DNA of 64,000 nucleotides, taken from NCBI RefSeq assembly GCF_000745975.1, contig NZ_JQKJ01000020.1, forward strand, positions 1 to 64,000, in the 5' to 3' direction. The stretch comes from Desulfobacter vibrioformis DSM 8776. GTDB taxonomy: Bacteria; Desulfobacterota; Desulfobacteria; Desulfobacterales; Desulfobacteraceae. The notes beneath the pieces are model-generated. The model was given only the letters and a program-made list of their open reading frames with translations. It made no database searches and was not told the origin of the DNA. This document shows, one piece after another, positions 18,563 through 27,663 of this stretch (position 1 is the stretch's first letter; each line of letters starts with the position of its first letter). Both the position numbers and the translations under genes were made by a program.

Positions 18563-19183
18563 TTAAAACAGCAAGGTGCCGATCCGGTTCAAACGAACGC
18601 TGAAATGCGCCTTGTCCCAGGACCAGTAAATAATAATGGCTTCGCCCCGCACTTCACTTAAGTCCACAAATCCCCAGAACCGCGAGTCATGGCTGTTGTC
18701 CCGATTGTCTCCCATGACAAAAAGCTTGTTGGCCGGCACTGTGATTTTTCTTAAATTATCCCGGGTGGTGATCTGGCCCGGCAGAATCCGGGAATCCTTA
18801 TACTGGGCCCAGGGCTGGTCAGTGACAAGCTGGTCATTGACATACAGTTTTTTATCCACAATCTCAAGGGTGTCGCCTGCAACGGCAATCACCCGCTTGA
18901 TATAATCCTTGGACGGATCTTCCGGATATTTGAACACCACAATGTCATTGCGCTGGGGATCTTTGACCGGGATCAACGTTTTCCCGTTGGTAAAGGGGAT
19001 TTTTACCCCGTAAATAAATTTATTAACAAGAATCTGGTCCCCGATCTGAAGCGTCTCAAGCATGGAACCGGAAGGTATCTTAAAGGCCTGGACAATAAAG
19101 GTACGGATAAACAGCGCAATAACAACGGCAATGAGAATGGCTTCGATATTCTCCCGCCAGGTGCCTTTCTTTTTTTTACTCAT
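18563..19183 (-). CDS. lepB: Signal peptidase I
   Basis: 206 residues. One N-terminal membrane segment (ENIEAILIAVVIALFIRTFI) is followed by the catalytic Ser in I-P-S-G-S-M-L-E-T-L and the general-base Lys in DYIKRVIAVAGD, then GDNRDNSHDSRFWG (box E). It cleaves Sec and Tat signal peptides at the outer face of the inner membrane. The short N-terminal anchor is like that of Gram-positive and deltaproteobacterial enzymes. It precedes pyrB by 12 bases. Confidence 0.95.
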   Translation of the reverse strand: MSKKKKGTWRENIEAILIAVVIALFIRTFIVQAFKIPSGSMLETLQIGDQILVNKFIYGVKIPFTNGKTLIPVKDPQRNDIVVFKYPEDPSKDYIKRVIAVAGDTLEIVDKKLYVNDQLVTDQPWAQYKDSRILPGQITTRDNLRKITVPANKLFVMGDNRDNSHDSRFWGFVDLSEVRGEAIIIYWSWDKAHFSVRLNRIGTLLF

Positions 19184-19206
19184 TTCCTGCTTCTTTTTTA
19201 TTAGGA

Positions 19207-20370
19207 TTAACAGAACAGATGCTGGGGAACTCCGATATAGAATCTGGATTGCTGGATTTCAGTTTTCAGTATCTGGGCAATCTTTCTTGCCTTGACCATA
19301 CTGGACATCGGCACGGTGGGGACACGTTGCCCCTTGATGGTGATGGACCCGCTTTTAAGCTCGGCATAGCTGACCTGGCCGTAGGACTTGGAAATGCCCT
19401 TGGGGTAGTCATGTCCGTAGTCGATGATCTGGGTAAAAATCTCTTTGTCAGACACGGAGGTATATTTGAGGATCTCTTCATTTAAGATGGGAATGGGGAT
19501 ACCAAGCCCAACGGAAATCGACACCCCATAACCGCGGATGCTCAGTCCCACCAGCCACTCAGGCGACATCTGCTTAAGGTCTCCGATAACGGACAGGGTC
19601 CCTGCCCCGCTCAAAGGCACCCCGTTAAGGCCTCTGTCCACATCTTTTTTATGCTGGGTACCGGTCCAGGTCACGTAGCCCTGGGCCCCGCCCAGAAAAA
19701 TCCGTGTTCCCAGCCCGATGGTTTTCAAATAGGGATCGTTGAACAAGGGGCTCAAACAACCGGAGGTCGAATAGTTGGCATTCCCCACATTGGGTTTAAG
19801 GGTTCCCATGTACGTGTACTTTGTCTTGTCCGACCGGTTGATGGCGCAATTATAATTCTGATATGCGTTTCTCGGGTTACACAATATGGCATTGGGCAAA
19901 TCCTTCAAGGTGACCATTTTCTCAATTTTAAGATTGGGATAACAGTCTGTGCCATAGCTCTCTGCCCTCACATGCACCTGCTTGCCGGCCACAAGATCCT
20001 GGATCACATGCCCGCCCCCGTAATTAAACTCGCCCGGATGGTATTTATTTAAAGGATCATTTTCACAAACAGCCGTGGCCCCGAGATAGCAGTCCACCGC
20101 TGCAATGGCCGAATAGGCCGGCACATTGTTGAACCAGGTTTTGGTGGTGCGAATCACAGGTGTAGACTGGCCGATGTTTATAAATGCCCCGGATGAACAC
20201 ATGGGTGCAAAGGTGCCAGTGGTAACCACATCCACTTTCCGGGCAGCCTCCACAATTCCTTCTTTATCTGCGATATCAATAATCTCTTCCGCCGTTACCA
20301 CCACGGCCTGTCCAGCCGCAATTTTGGCGTTTATCTCTTCATAGGTCTTATTCACCTGGCAGGTACTCAT
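19207..20370 (-). CDS. Homocysteine-biosynthesis family protein (DUF39/HcyBio)
   Basis: 387 residues of the DUF39 family, which in methanogens and sulfate reducers is needed to build homocysteine from aspartate semialdehyde and sulfide. Characteristic stretches are TTGTFAPMCSSGAFINIG, the GLGTRIFLGGAQGYV loop and SVGLGIPIPILN. Conserved cysteines occur (CSSG, GCLSPLF). The CBS/ferredoxin domains found in many relatives are absent, so a separate redox partner is expected. The substrate assignment rests on family knowledge. Confidence 0.85.
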   Translation of the reverse strand: MSTCQVNKTYEEINAKIAAGQAVVVTAEEIIDIADKEGIVEAARKVDVVTTGTFAPMCSSGAFINIGQSTPVIRTTKTWFNNVPAYSAIAAVDCYLGATAVCENDPLNKYHPGEFNYGGGHVIQDLVAGKQVHVRAESYGTDCYPNLKIEKMVTLKDLPNAILCNPRNAYQNYNCAINRSDKTKYTYMGTLKPNVGNANYSTSGCLSPLFNDPYLKTIGLGTRIFLGGAQGYVTWTGTQHKKDVDRGLNGVPLSGAGTLSVIGDLKQMSPEWLVGLSIRGYGVSISVGLGIPIPILNEEILKYTSVSDKEIFTQIIDYGHDYPKGISKSYGQVSYAELKSGSITIKGQRVPTVPMSSMVKARKIAQILKTEIQQSRFYIGVPQHLFC

Positions 20371-20410
20371 AATTTGGATTGTCCTGATTTTTTAAAAAAA
20401 GGTTATACGT

Positions 20411-21793
20411 TTACTGAATCTGAGATTTAACAGACTCGATTTTTGAGGTGATGTTGTTTTTTATCCAGACTCCATCCCACCATTCCACAGGATTGACGAA
20501 TACATTGTGAAGCATCATGGAAAAATGCAGATGATCGCCTCCGGCAAGCCCGGTCAGGCCGGTGCGGCCAATAATATCATCCTTTTTAACCCTGTCGCCT
20601 CTGGCCACATTCATCTGGCTTAAATGGGCATAAAGGCTGGCAAGACCAAGCCCGTGGTCAATGATGACGGTATTGCCGAAAATGCCGACATTTTCCGCCA
20701 TGATGACCCGTCCATTGTTGGCCGCACCCACCGGCGCATTGGATGTGGAGGCAAGGTCAATACCTAAATGGGTGGAATGGCTGATGACCTTTCCATTGTA
20801 TTTATAGGTGCGTTTATCGGCAAACCGGGCCCGGTTGGCAGCCCCGGAAAGACGGCCAAAACATCCTTCCCACATCAATTCGGCACGGGTGTCCGAAGGC
20901 ACGTTAAGTACGGTTTCCACATTCTGCCGGCGAAGGGTTTCGTTAATATATAAAAATTTTGCCAGCAAAGGATTCTGTTCCGTCAAAAACTGCGCTTCCT
21001 TGGGCCCCAGGTCAAAATCAGGCATTTTGAATTCCAGAAAACCGTCTGAGATGCTCAGGGTGTCGGGCCTGAAGTTCTTATCTTTAATATAGTGATAAAA
21101 TCCGCGTTTGGTCTCATTTCCGGCCGGATCCCGGGCTTCCACGACAATGCGGGTATCAGGCCCCTGGGTATGATCCAGGGCAAACAGGGCTGTGACCACC
21201 ATGGGGTTATCAAACACACCGGAATATCCGGGAAAGAAATGTTCTCCCACCCTGACACCGCTTTGAATATTTTCTTCATCAAGTTTGTAAATCACAAGGC
21301 CGACACCGCCCTTGGACACATTATGCTGGGAGGTCAGGACCTGGAGCCGGGGCGGCACCGTATCAATGATCACCGGCCGCTCTTCATAAAAACGGTTGCC
21401 TTTGGCCCATTTATGCCAGGCATAATCCGTTGCAACAATCCGGATAACGGCCTGGCCGTCGCTCATCCCGTATTGACGCGTTTCAACGGGAATGGCAAAG
21501 GTATCTGACAGGATTTTATTCTCACTGAACAAAGAAAAAATGGAAGAAGATGGATAAGATTTGTCCAAAAGAACTTTTTCGTTATCTTTCTGCACCAGGG
21601 AAACGGTTACATGACGCAAACCAGTTCCTTTATCCGTTGCGGTCATGTTTATTTCATAGGATTGTTTCAGATACGGGGAGGGCAGACTGAGATCGGCTTT
21701 GGGGACATCTCCCTCATATTTACAAAACAAAACCCATCCCACAGGCACGACAATTGCCAGAAATATAATCAGAAACAGCGCTTTTTTCATCAA
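20411..21793 (-). CDS. Membrane-anchored M23 metallopeptidase (LytM-type)
   Basis: 460 residues. A membrane segment at 4-24 anchors a periplasmic protein. The N-terminal 300 residues include Ig-like strands (K-G-T-G-L-R-H-V-T-V-S-L). The C-terminal domain is M23: HLGIDLAST (first zinc ligands) and HLHFSMMLHN (HLH), with GRVIMAENVGIFGNTVII between. The zinc set (H..D and HxH) is complete, so it should cut peptidoglycan cross-links. The extra domain may position it in the envelope. Confidence 0.9.
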   Translation of the reverse strand: MMKKALFLIIFLAIVVPVGWVLFCKYEGDVPKADLSLPSPYLKQSYEINMTATDKGTGLRHVTVSLVQKDNEKVLLDKSYPSSSIFSLFSENKILSDTFAIPVETRQYGMSDGQAVIRIVATDYAWHKWAKGNRFYEERPVIIDTVPPRLQVLTSQHNVSKGGVGLVIYKLDEENIQSGVRVGEHFFPGYSGVFDNPMVVTALFALDHTQGPDTRIVVEARDPAGNETKRGFYHYIKDKNFRPDTLSISDGFLEFKMPDFDLGPKEAQFLTEQNPLLAKFLYINETLRRQNVETVLNVPSDTRAELMWEGCFGRLSGAANRARFADKRTYKYNGKVISHSTHLGIDLASTSNAPVGAANNGRVIMAENVGIFGNTVIIDHGLGLASLYAHLSQMNVARGDRVKKDDIIGRTGLTGLAGGDHLHFSMMLHNVFVNPVEWWDGVWIKNNITSKIESVKSQIQ

Positions 21794-21964
21794 ACAACCT
21801 TATTTTTCAAGAAGTTATGCAACTACATGTAAAATTAACTTAAGATATCAGCAAACGCTTTTCTTATCAAGGAGTTTTCCCTGCCCTGATCCACCTTGAC
21901 ATTTACCCGGACGAATAATAATTAGGTCTATCATCATTTTTTTCTTTTTTTAAGGATAGGCCGT

Positions 21965-22786
21965 ATGACAAACTTTTTTTTTGACCTGACCCGGAACAAC
22001 CCGAATCTTTTTTTTCTAATTGCCGGCCCCTGTGTTATAGAGGATTTAGACACAAGCCTTGGCATTGCAAAACATCTGAAACAGGTCACCAGCGCCCTAG
22101 GTATTCCTTATGTTTTCAAAGCCTCCTATGACAAGGCCAACCGCACTTCCATCCAGTCATTCAGGGGTCCTGGCCCCGAACGTGGTCTTGACATCTTAAA
22201 ACAGATTAAAACCGAACTGAACATCCCGGTCATCTCTGATATCCACCTGCCTGGCCAGGCGGCACACGCGGCACAAGTGATAGATATCATCCAGATCCCG
22301 GCATTTTTATGCCGCCAGACAGACCTGATTTTAGCCGCCTGCAGGACAGGCAAACCCGTGAACATCAAAAAAGGCCAGTTTCTTGCACCGGGTGATTGCC
22401 GGAATATTGTTGAAAAAGCCAGATCCACAGGAAACCGGGACATTGCCATTACGGAACGCGGCACCTGTTTCGGGTATAACAATCTTGTGGTGGATTTCAG
22501 ATCCATACAGATTTTACGGGAATTGGGCATGCCTGTGATTTTTGATGCCACCCACAGTGTTCAGCTTCCCGGCGGCAGCGGCAATGCATCGGCCGGGGAA
22601 AGACAGTTTGTCGCCCCCCTTGCCAGGGCTGCAGTGGCCTGCGGGGCCCACGGCCTGTTCATGGAAACCCACCCTGATCCGGACAACGCCCTGTGCGACG
22701 GGCCGAACTCCATCCCCCTGGATCAGATGGAAAATCTTTTAACCCATCTGGTCAATATCAGAAAAGCTGCAGGACAGGCCCTATGA
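21965..22786 (+). CDS. kdsA: 3-deoxy-D-manno-octulosonate 8-phosphate synthase
   Basis: 273 residues. The fold is a TIM barrel with I-A-G-P-C-V-I-E-D near the start, FKASYDKANRTS, and TERGTCFGYNNLVVDFRS. It condenses phosphoenolpyruvate and arabinose 5-phosphate for Kdo in LPS. It opens the large kdsA-to-EIIA operon; AAGGATAG precedes the ATG. Confidence 0.96.
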   Translation: MTNFFFDLTRNNPNLFFLIAGPCVIEDLDTSLGIAKHLKQVTSALGIPYVFKASYDKANRTSIQSFRGPGPERGLDILKQIKTELNIPVISDIHLPGQAAHAAQVIDIIQIPAFLCRQTDLILAACRTGKPVNIKKGQFLAPGDCRNIVEKARSTGNRDIAITERGTCFGYNNLVVDFRSIQILRELGMPVIFDATHSVQLPGGSGNASAGERQFVAPLARAAVACGAHGLFMETHPDPDNALCDGPNSIPLDQMENLLTHLVNIRKAAGQAL

Positions 22787-23298
22787 CAACACGATTGGCA
22801 GATATCCGGCTGCTGCTGTTAGATGTGGACGGGGTGCTCACGGACGGCACCATTACCTATACAGACACAGGCGAGCAGATCAAAAGCTTTAATGCCAAAG
22901 ACGGCCTTGGCATCCGTCTGCTCATGGAGGCAGGTATTCATGTCGGGATTGTCACGGCAAGAATCTCCGGTGCCCTGCGCCACCGGTGCGACAATCTGGG
23001 CATCACCCTGGTCTTTGACGGGGCCAGGGACAAGGCCAAAGTATTGGCGTCCATATCAGAAAGTACACAAATCAGAACCGCACATATTGCTTTCATGGGT
23101 GATGACCTGATTGACCTGCCGGCCATGACCCGGGCCGGATTTGCCTTTGCTGTGGCCGACGCCCCTGACGAGGTTAAGGACCGGGCGGATATGATTACGG
23201 ATCTGCCCGGGGGAAAAGGAGCGGTCCGCCAGGCCTGTGAGGCCATCCTCAAAGCCAAGGGCCTTTGGGAAACCTCGGTTTCAAGGTTTCTGTCATGA
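22783..23298 (+). CDS. kdsC: 3-deoxy-D-manno-octulosonate 8-phosphate phosphatase
   Basis: 171 residues, HAD superfamily subclass C0. Nucleophile motif LLLLDVDGVLTDG, KDGLGIRLLMEAGI and MGDDLIDLPAM are complete. It removes phosphate from Kdo-8-P. The ATG at 22783 overlaps the kdsA stop (ATGA); an upstream in-frame start would only extend into kdsA. Confidence 0.96.
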   Translation: MTTRLADIRLLLLDVDGVLTDGTITYTDTGEQIKSFNAKDGLGIRLLMEAGIHVGIVTARISGALRHRCDNLGITLVFDGARDKAKVLASISESTQIRTAHIAFMGDDLIDLPAMTRAGFAFAVADAPDEVKDRADMITDLPGGKGAVRQACEAILKAKGLWETSVSRFLS

Positions 23299-23882
23299 GC
23301 AGCGCCGGCAAAAAGAACCTGATACTGCCCCTGGCTCTGCTTTTAGGCCTCATTATTGCGGGGTTAGGTGCGTATTATTACATCAACCACCTGCTCACCA
23401 CCCCCATAAAACTTGAAAATATTGAGGTGGATGATAAAGCGGCGCTCAAACTCAACATCCTTGAGCAGATTTCCAAAAAAAACGGCATCACCGAATGGAA
23501 GCTCAAAGCATCCAGTGCCACCCTGCTCAAAGACCGGAACACGGCTGTGCTCAAAGACGTTGACATTGTTTTTTACACAAAACAGAACACACAAGTCCTT
23601 CTCACCGCAGCCCGGGGAGAGCTCGACACCAAGACCCATGACATGATCTTTTCAGGCAATTTCATGGTACGGTATCAGCACTACACCCTGACAAGTGAAA
23701 CATTGCATTATGCCAAAAAACCGCATATAATACGCTCCGATTCAAGGGTTACAGTTAATGACGGGAACTCCGTAATAAAAGCAGACCGCATGGAGATCCG
23801 GCTAAACCAGGATCTGATCATCTTAGAAGGACACGTAAAAGGACAGTTTAGTGAAAATAGTCAAAATTCCAATATGCTATAA
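23295..23882 (+). CDS. lptC: LPS export protein LptC
   Basis: 195 residues: an N-terminal membrane anchor (LILPLALLLGLIIAGLGAYY), then one OstA-like beta-jellyroll domain with ITEWKLKASSATLLKD. It links the LptBFG ATPase complex to LptA in the periplasm. It starts within the kdsC stop (ATGA) and ends after the lptA GTG start, giving a 32-base overlap. Confidence 0.88.
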   Translation: MSSAGKKNLILPLALLLGLIIAGLGAYYYINHLLTTPIKLENIEVDDKAALKLNILEQISKKNGITEWKLKASSATLLKDRNTAVLKDVDIVFYTKQNTQVLLTAARGELDTKTHDMIFSGNFMVRYQHYTLTSETLHYAKKPHIIRSDSRVTVNDGNSVIKADRMEIRLNQDLIILEGHVKGQFSENSQNSNML

Positions 23883-24414
23883 TATCGCTTCGGCTTCATT
23901 GCTGATACTGCTGCTTTTTTTTACACAGGTGTCCTTTGCAGCCCAGGAGAAAAAAGATATTGGTAAGGGACAGCCACCGGCTGACCTGAAAATCACTTCG
24001 GATAAAATGGTCGCCAGCAAAGACCAGTCCATGGTGGAATTCATGGGCAAGGTCAAAGCGGTTCGGGCAGACAGCGTGCTTTTAGCTGATTCGGTCAAGG
24101 TGTTTTTCCATACCTCAGAAACAAAAAAGAAAGGCCAGTCAAACATCAGGCGGATTCTTGCCGCAGGGCATGTGGAATATACACAAGGGGATCGAAAAGC
24201 ATTCTCGGATCAGGCAGATTATGACACCGCAGATGAGATACTGGTGCTGACCGGAGAACAAGCCCGCCTGCTGACGGGAAAAAGCTGGATCACCGGCAAA
24301 AAGATTACCCTGTTTAGGGCCCAGGACCGGGTGGTTGTGGAAAGTACAGGAGAGACCAGGGTCGAGGCATTTTTCGATGCCCAGGACCAGGGCCGGTCCA
24401 TGGATACCCCCTGA
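23851..24414 (+). CDS. lptA: LPS transport periplasmic protein LptA
   Basis: 187 residues with a GTG start inside lptC. A signal peptide (to about residue 31, VSFAA) is followed by the OstA/LptA fold (ITSDKMVASKDQSMVEFMG). It forms the periplasmic bridge for LPS. The stop codon lies inside a 16-base tandem repeat, so slippage there would change the last residues. Confidence 0.87.
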   Translation: MKIVKIPICYNIASASLLILLLFFTQVSFAAQEKKDIGKGQPPADLKITSDKMVASKDQSMVEFMGKVKAVRADSVLLADSVKVFFHTSETKKKGQSNIRRILAAGHVEYTQGDRKAFSDQADYDTADEILVLTGEQARLLTGKSWITGKKITLFRAQDRVVVESTGETRVEAFFDAQDQGRSMDTP

Positions 24415-24447
24415 TATGGATACCCCCTGATATGGATAAGCCCTGAA
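24400..24447 (+). repeat. Three tandem 16-base repeats at the lptA 3' end
   Basis: The unit ATGGATACCCCCTGAT occurs twice exactly and a third time with ACCCC changed to AGCCC. The first copy carries the lptA stop codon; the others lie in the 62-base gap before lptB. It is a short slippage-prone array. Confidence 0.85.
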
Positions 24448-24476
24448 TTGAATTTTTTAAACTAAAGACAGAACAG

Positions 24477-25199
24477 ATGAGCCGACTGGTACTGGAAAAT
24501 CTTGTAAAGACCTATGGCGGTAAAACCGTGGTGGACCAGGTCAGCCTGACCGTGGACCAGGGACGGGTGACAGGACTTCTAGGGCCCAACGGTGCCGGAA
24601 AGACCACCACCTTTTATATGACCGTGGGCATGATCCGGCCGGAAAAAGGCAGGGTCCATCTTGACGGGGAGGATATAACCCAATATCCCATGTATATCAG
24701 GGCCAGGAAAGGCATTGGTTACCTGCCCCAGGAAACCTCTATATTTAAAAAACTGACTGTCCGGGAAAATATAACGGCTGTTCTGGAAGTCATTGACAAA
24801 GAAGTCACGGATATCAACCAGAAAGCCGAAAATCTCATGGAAGAACTTGGGATACTGGCCTTGGCCGGACAAAAGGCTGCGTCCCTGTCCGGTGGAGAGA
24901 AGCGCAGGCTGGAAATTTCAAGGGTGCTTGCAACAGACCCTCTATTTATTTTGCTGGACGAACCCTTTGCCGGCATTGATCCTCTGGCGGTCATCGACAT
25001 CCAGCAGATCATATCCCAGCTTACGGACAAAGGCATCGGCATATTGATTTCAGACCACAATGTCAGGGAAACATTAGGCGTATGCGACACGGCTTATATC
25101 ATGAGCCAGGGTGTGGTTATGGAATCAGGACCGCCGGAAAAAATTATTTCAAGCAAAGTAGCTAAACGCATTTACCTGGGAGACAACTTCAGACTTTAA
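24477..25199 (+). CDS. lptB: LPS export ATPase LptB
   Basis: 240 residues. Walker A GPNGAGKTTT, signature LSGGEKRRLEI, Walker B FILLDEPFAGIDP and the DHNVRETL switch match LptB. It drives LPS extraction with LptF/LptG, which are not in the window. Two bases separate its stop from rpoN. Confidence 0.96.
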   Translation: MSRLVLENLVKTYGGKTVVDQVSLTVDQGRVTGLLGPNGAGKTTTFYMTVGMIRPEKGRVHLDGEDITQYPMYIRARKGIGYLPQETSIFKKLTVRENITAVLEVIDKEVTDINQKAENLMEELGILALAGQKAASLSGGEKRRLEISRVLATDPLFILLDEPFAGIDPLAVIDIQQIISQLTDKGIGILISDHNVRETLGVCDTAYIMSQGVVMESGPPEKIISSKVAKRIYLGDNFRL

Positions 25200-25201
25200 T
25201 C

Positions 25202-26644
25202 ATGGAACTTGGATTACAACAAAGCCTGGCACTAACCCAGCAGCTGGTGATGACCCCCCAGCTCCAGCAGGCCATTAAACTGCTTCAGCTGTCCCGGCTT
25301 GAACTTGCCGAAATGATCGAGCAGGAAATGGAGCAAAATCCCGCCCTTGAAGAAGTCGTCGTTGATGAAGCCTCTGACAAATCCATCACGGCCCAGGAAG
25401 CCGAAATCCGGGAAACGGAAAATGATGCACCTGTCAAGGAAGTCACCATTGAAGAGCGGGTTCGCTCGGACACGGATTGGGAAAATTATATCAATGAATA
25501 CAACTCCACCGGCAGAATGCACATGGAGTCTGAAAACAGTGAAGCCCCCAATTACGAGGCATTCACGTCTGAGAAACAAACCCTTGAAGCGCATTTGAAA
25601 TGGCAGCTGATGCTTTCGGATCTTACAGCCCAGGAGGAAGCCATCGGCAACATCATCATCGGCAACCTGAACCGGGACGGATATTTATGCGCCGATGTGG
25701 AAGAACTGGCCCTGGCAGCCCAGGCCGACATCCAAACCGTTGAGGATGTGCTGGCTGTGCTTCAGACCTTTGACCCCCCAGGGGTGTGCGCCAGAGACCT
25801 GTGCGAGACACTTCTCATCCAGGTCCGGCAGCTTGGCATTAAAAACGACATCATCATCCGGATCATTACGGATCATTTAAAAAATCTTGAAAACAGGAAC
25901 AGTAAAAAAATTGCCAAGGCCCTTAAAATTTCCGTTGAAGATGTACGGGCCGCAGTAAAAATCATCCAGTTTCTTGAACCCAAGCCCGGCAGGAAATTTG
26001 CCACCGATGAATCCGCTTACATCACCCCGGATATTTATGTTTACAAAGTCGGAGATGATTTCAAAATTGTGATGAACGATGACGGTCTTCCCAAATTAAG
26101 AATTTCAAGATTCTACAGGGAGGCTGTGGCCACCGGCAAAAAAATTCCCAAGGAGACCAAGACCTATCTCAATGAAAAGATGCAGTCCGCCTCCTGGCTG
26201 ATAAAATCCATTCATCAACGCCAGAAGACCATTTACCTGGTCATGGAAAGCATCATAAAATTTCAAAGGGAATTTTTTGAAAAGGGCATTGCCCATCTTC
26301 GGCCTTTAATTTTAAAAGACATTGCCGAAGATATTGAGATGCATGAATCCACGATCAGCCGGGTCACCACCAACAAATATGCATACACCCCCCAGGGACT
26401 GTTTGAACTGAAATATTTTTTCAACAGCTCCATAGAACGGGTTGACGGGCCTAACATGGCATCGGCCAGCGTTAAGGAGAGAATAAAACAACTCATTGAC
26501 AATGAAGATCCCAACGCGCCCCTGAGTGATGATAAAATCGCCGAAATTCTAAAGGAATCAGACATTCAGATTGCCCGGCGCACCGTGGCAAAATACAGAA
26601 AGGTGCTCAATATTCTGCCATCCAACAAACGCAAACAATTATAA
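25202..26644 (+). CDS. rpoN: RNA polymerase sigma-54 factor
   Basis: 480 residues. The Gln-rich region I (QQSLALTQQLVMTPQLQQAI) is followed by an acidic linker, core-binding domain, helix-turn-helix and the RpoN box ARRTVAKYRK near the C-terminus. It reads the -24/-12 promoters found here at pilA and at 59855-59870. The lptB-rpoN-hpf-ptsN-rapZ order is the standard Gram-negative one. Confidence 0.97.
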   Translation: MELGLQQSLALTQQLVMTPQLQQAIKLLQLSRLELAEMIEQEMEQNPALEEVVVDEASDKSITAQEAEIRETENDAPVKEVTIEERVRSDTDWENYINEYNSTGRMHMESENSEAPNYEAFTSEKQTLEAHLKWQLMLSDLTAQEEAIGNIIIGNLNRDGYLCADVEELALAAQADIQTVEDVLAVLQTFDPPGVCARDLCETLLIQVRQLGIKNDIIIRIITDHLKNLENRNSKKIAKALKISVEDVRAAVKIIQFLEPKPGRKFATDESAYITPDIYVYKVGDDFKIVMNDDGLPKLRISRFYREAVATGKKIPKETKTYLNEKMQSASWLIKSIHQRQKTIYLVMESIIKFQREFFEKGIAHLRPLILKDIAEDIEMHESTISRVTTNKYAYTPQGLFELKYFFNSSIERVDGPNMASASVKERIKQLIDNEDPNAPLSDDKIAEILKESDIQIARRTVAKYRKVLNILPSNKRKQL

Positions 26645-26659
26645 AGGGAGTAATCATCT

Positions 26660-27193
26660 ATGCAGGTCACCATCACGTTCAAAAAGATAGAGGCATCCGA
26701 TTCCCTGAAATCCTATGTGAATAAAAAGCTTAAACGGTTTGAGAAGATGCTGGACGGCCCGGCCGAGGCCAGCGTGGTCCTGAGCGTTGAAAAGATAAGA
26801 CATATTGCCGAAATCACCTTGACCAGCGGGGCGCTTAACATCCATGCAAAGGAAGCGTCCGAAAGCATGTATGCCACCATTGACATCCTGGCAGATAAAG
26901 TCAAAAGCCAGATCACAAAACATAAGGAAAAAATCAAAAAACACATGTCAGGCAATAAAGCAAGCCTGGCAGATACCCAGGAGTTCAGCATTGATGAACC
27001 GCGGCCCGGGGACACCAGTGACATCGTCGAAGAACCCCTTGATACAAAGCCCATGGACATTGAGGATGCGGTGATTGAGCTGGAATCGGGCAAAAAATCT
27101 TTTTATGTGTTTATTAATGCCCGCACAGAACAGGTCAATGTGATTTATAAACATAATAACGGGAAACTGGGACTGATCGCCCCCCAAGGATAG
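26660..27193 (+). CDS. hpf: Ribosome hibernation promoting factor, long form
   Basis: 177 residues. Residues 1-100 are the S30AE fold (QVTITFKKIEASDSLKSYV). Residues 120-177 form the C-terminal dimerisation domain of long HPF (FYVFINARTEQVNVIYKHNN). Long HPF joins 70S ribosomes into inactive 100S dimers. It follows rpoN by 15 bases. Confidence 0.93.
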   Translation: MQVTITFKKIEASDSLKSYVNKKLKRFEKMLDGPAEASVVLSVEKIRHIAEITLTSGALNIHAKEASESMYATIDILADKVKSQITKHKEKIKKHMSGNKASLADTQEFSIDEPRPGDTSDIVEEPLDTKPMDIEDAVIELESGKKSFYVFINARTEQVNVIYKHNNGKLGLIAPQG

Positions 27194-27202
27194 TCGAAAC
27201 CA

Positions 27203-27661
27203 ATGAAAATCAGTGACATTCTAAAGCTGGACGCCGTTATCTCAGATATGGAAGCCAGGAACAAACCAGAGGTTATCAAAGAACTGTCTGGTGCTGTTGC
27301 ACCGGTGGCCGGAACCCAAGCCCAAGATGTTGCAGCAGTCCTTCTGGAACGGGAAAAGTTAGGATCCACAGGCATCGGCGGCGGCATCGCCATTCCCCAC
27401 GGCAAGCTGGATACAGTGAAAACCATTGCTGTGGGGTTTGGGCGCAGCATCAAAGGCGTTGATTTTGATTCTCTGGATAACCGGCCGGTCCATCTTTTCT
27501 TTCTGCTTTTAACGCCTGAGCATTCCACAGGGGGACACTTAAAGGTTCTTGCCCAGATTTCCAAGCTGCTGAAAATGCATCAGTTTAAAGAACGCCTTTT
27601 ATCGGCAGGTTCAGCAGAACAGATTCATCAGATCATTCTGGAGAATGACGAAGACTTTTAA
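27203..27661 (+). CDS. ptsN: Nitrogen-PTS EIIA (PtsN)
   Basis: 152 residues. The phospho-accepting His is in IAIPHGKLDTV, preceded by STGIGGG. PtsN is a regulatory phosphocarrier, not a sugar transporter, linking carbon/nitrogen state to other proteins. No PtsP or NPr gene lies in the window. Confidence 0.94.
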   Translation: MKISDILKLDAVISDMEARNKPEVIKELSGAVAPVAGTQAQDVAAVLLEREKLGSTGIGGGIAIPHGKLDTVKTIAVGFGRSIKGVDFDSLDNRPVHLFFLLLTPEHSTGGHLKVLAQISKLLKMHQFKERLLSAGSAEQIHQIILENDEDF

Positions 27662-27663
27662 CC

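Noticed and set aside
20768-21092. Plus-strand frames within the M23 peptidase
   Set aside because: They are shadows of the minus-strand gene, whose HLH zinc motif and membrane anchor are intact.
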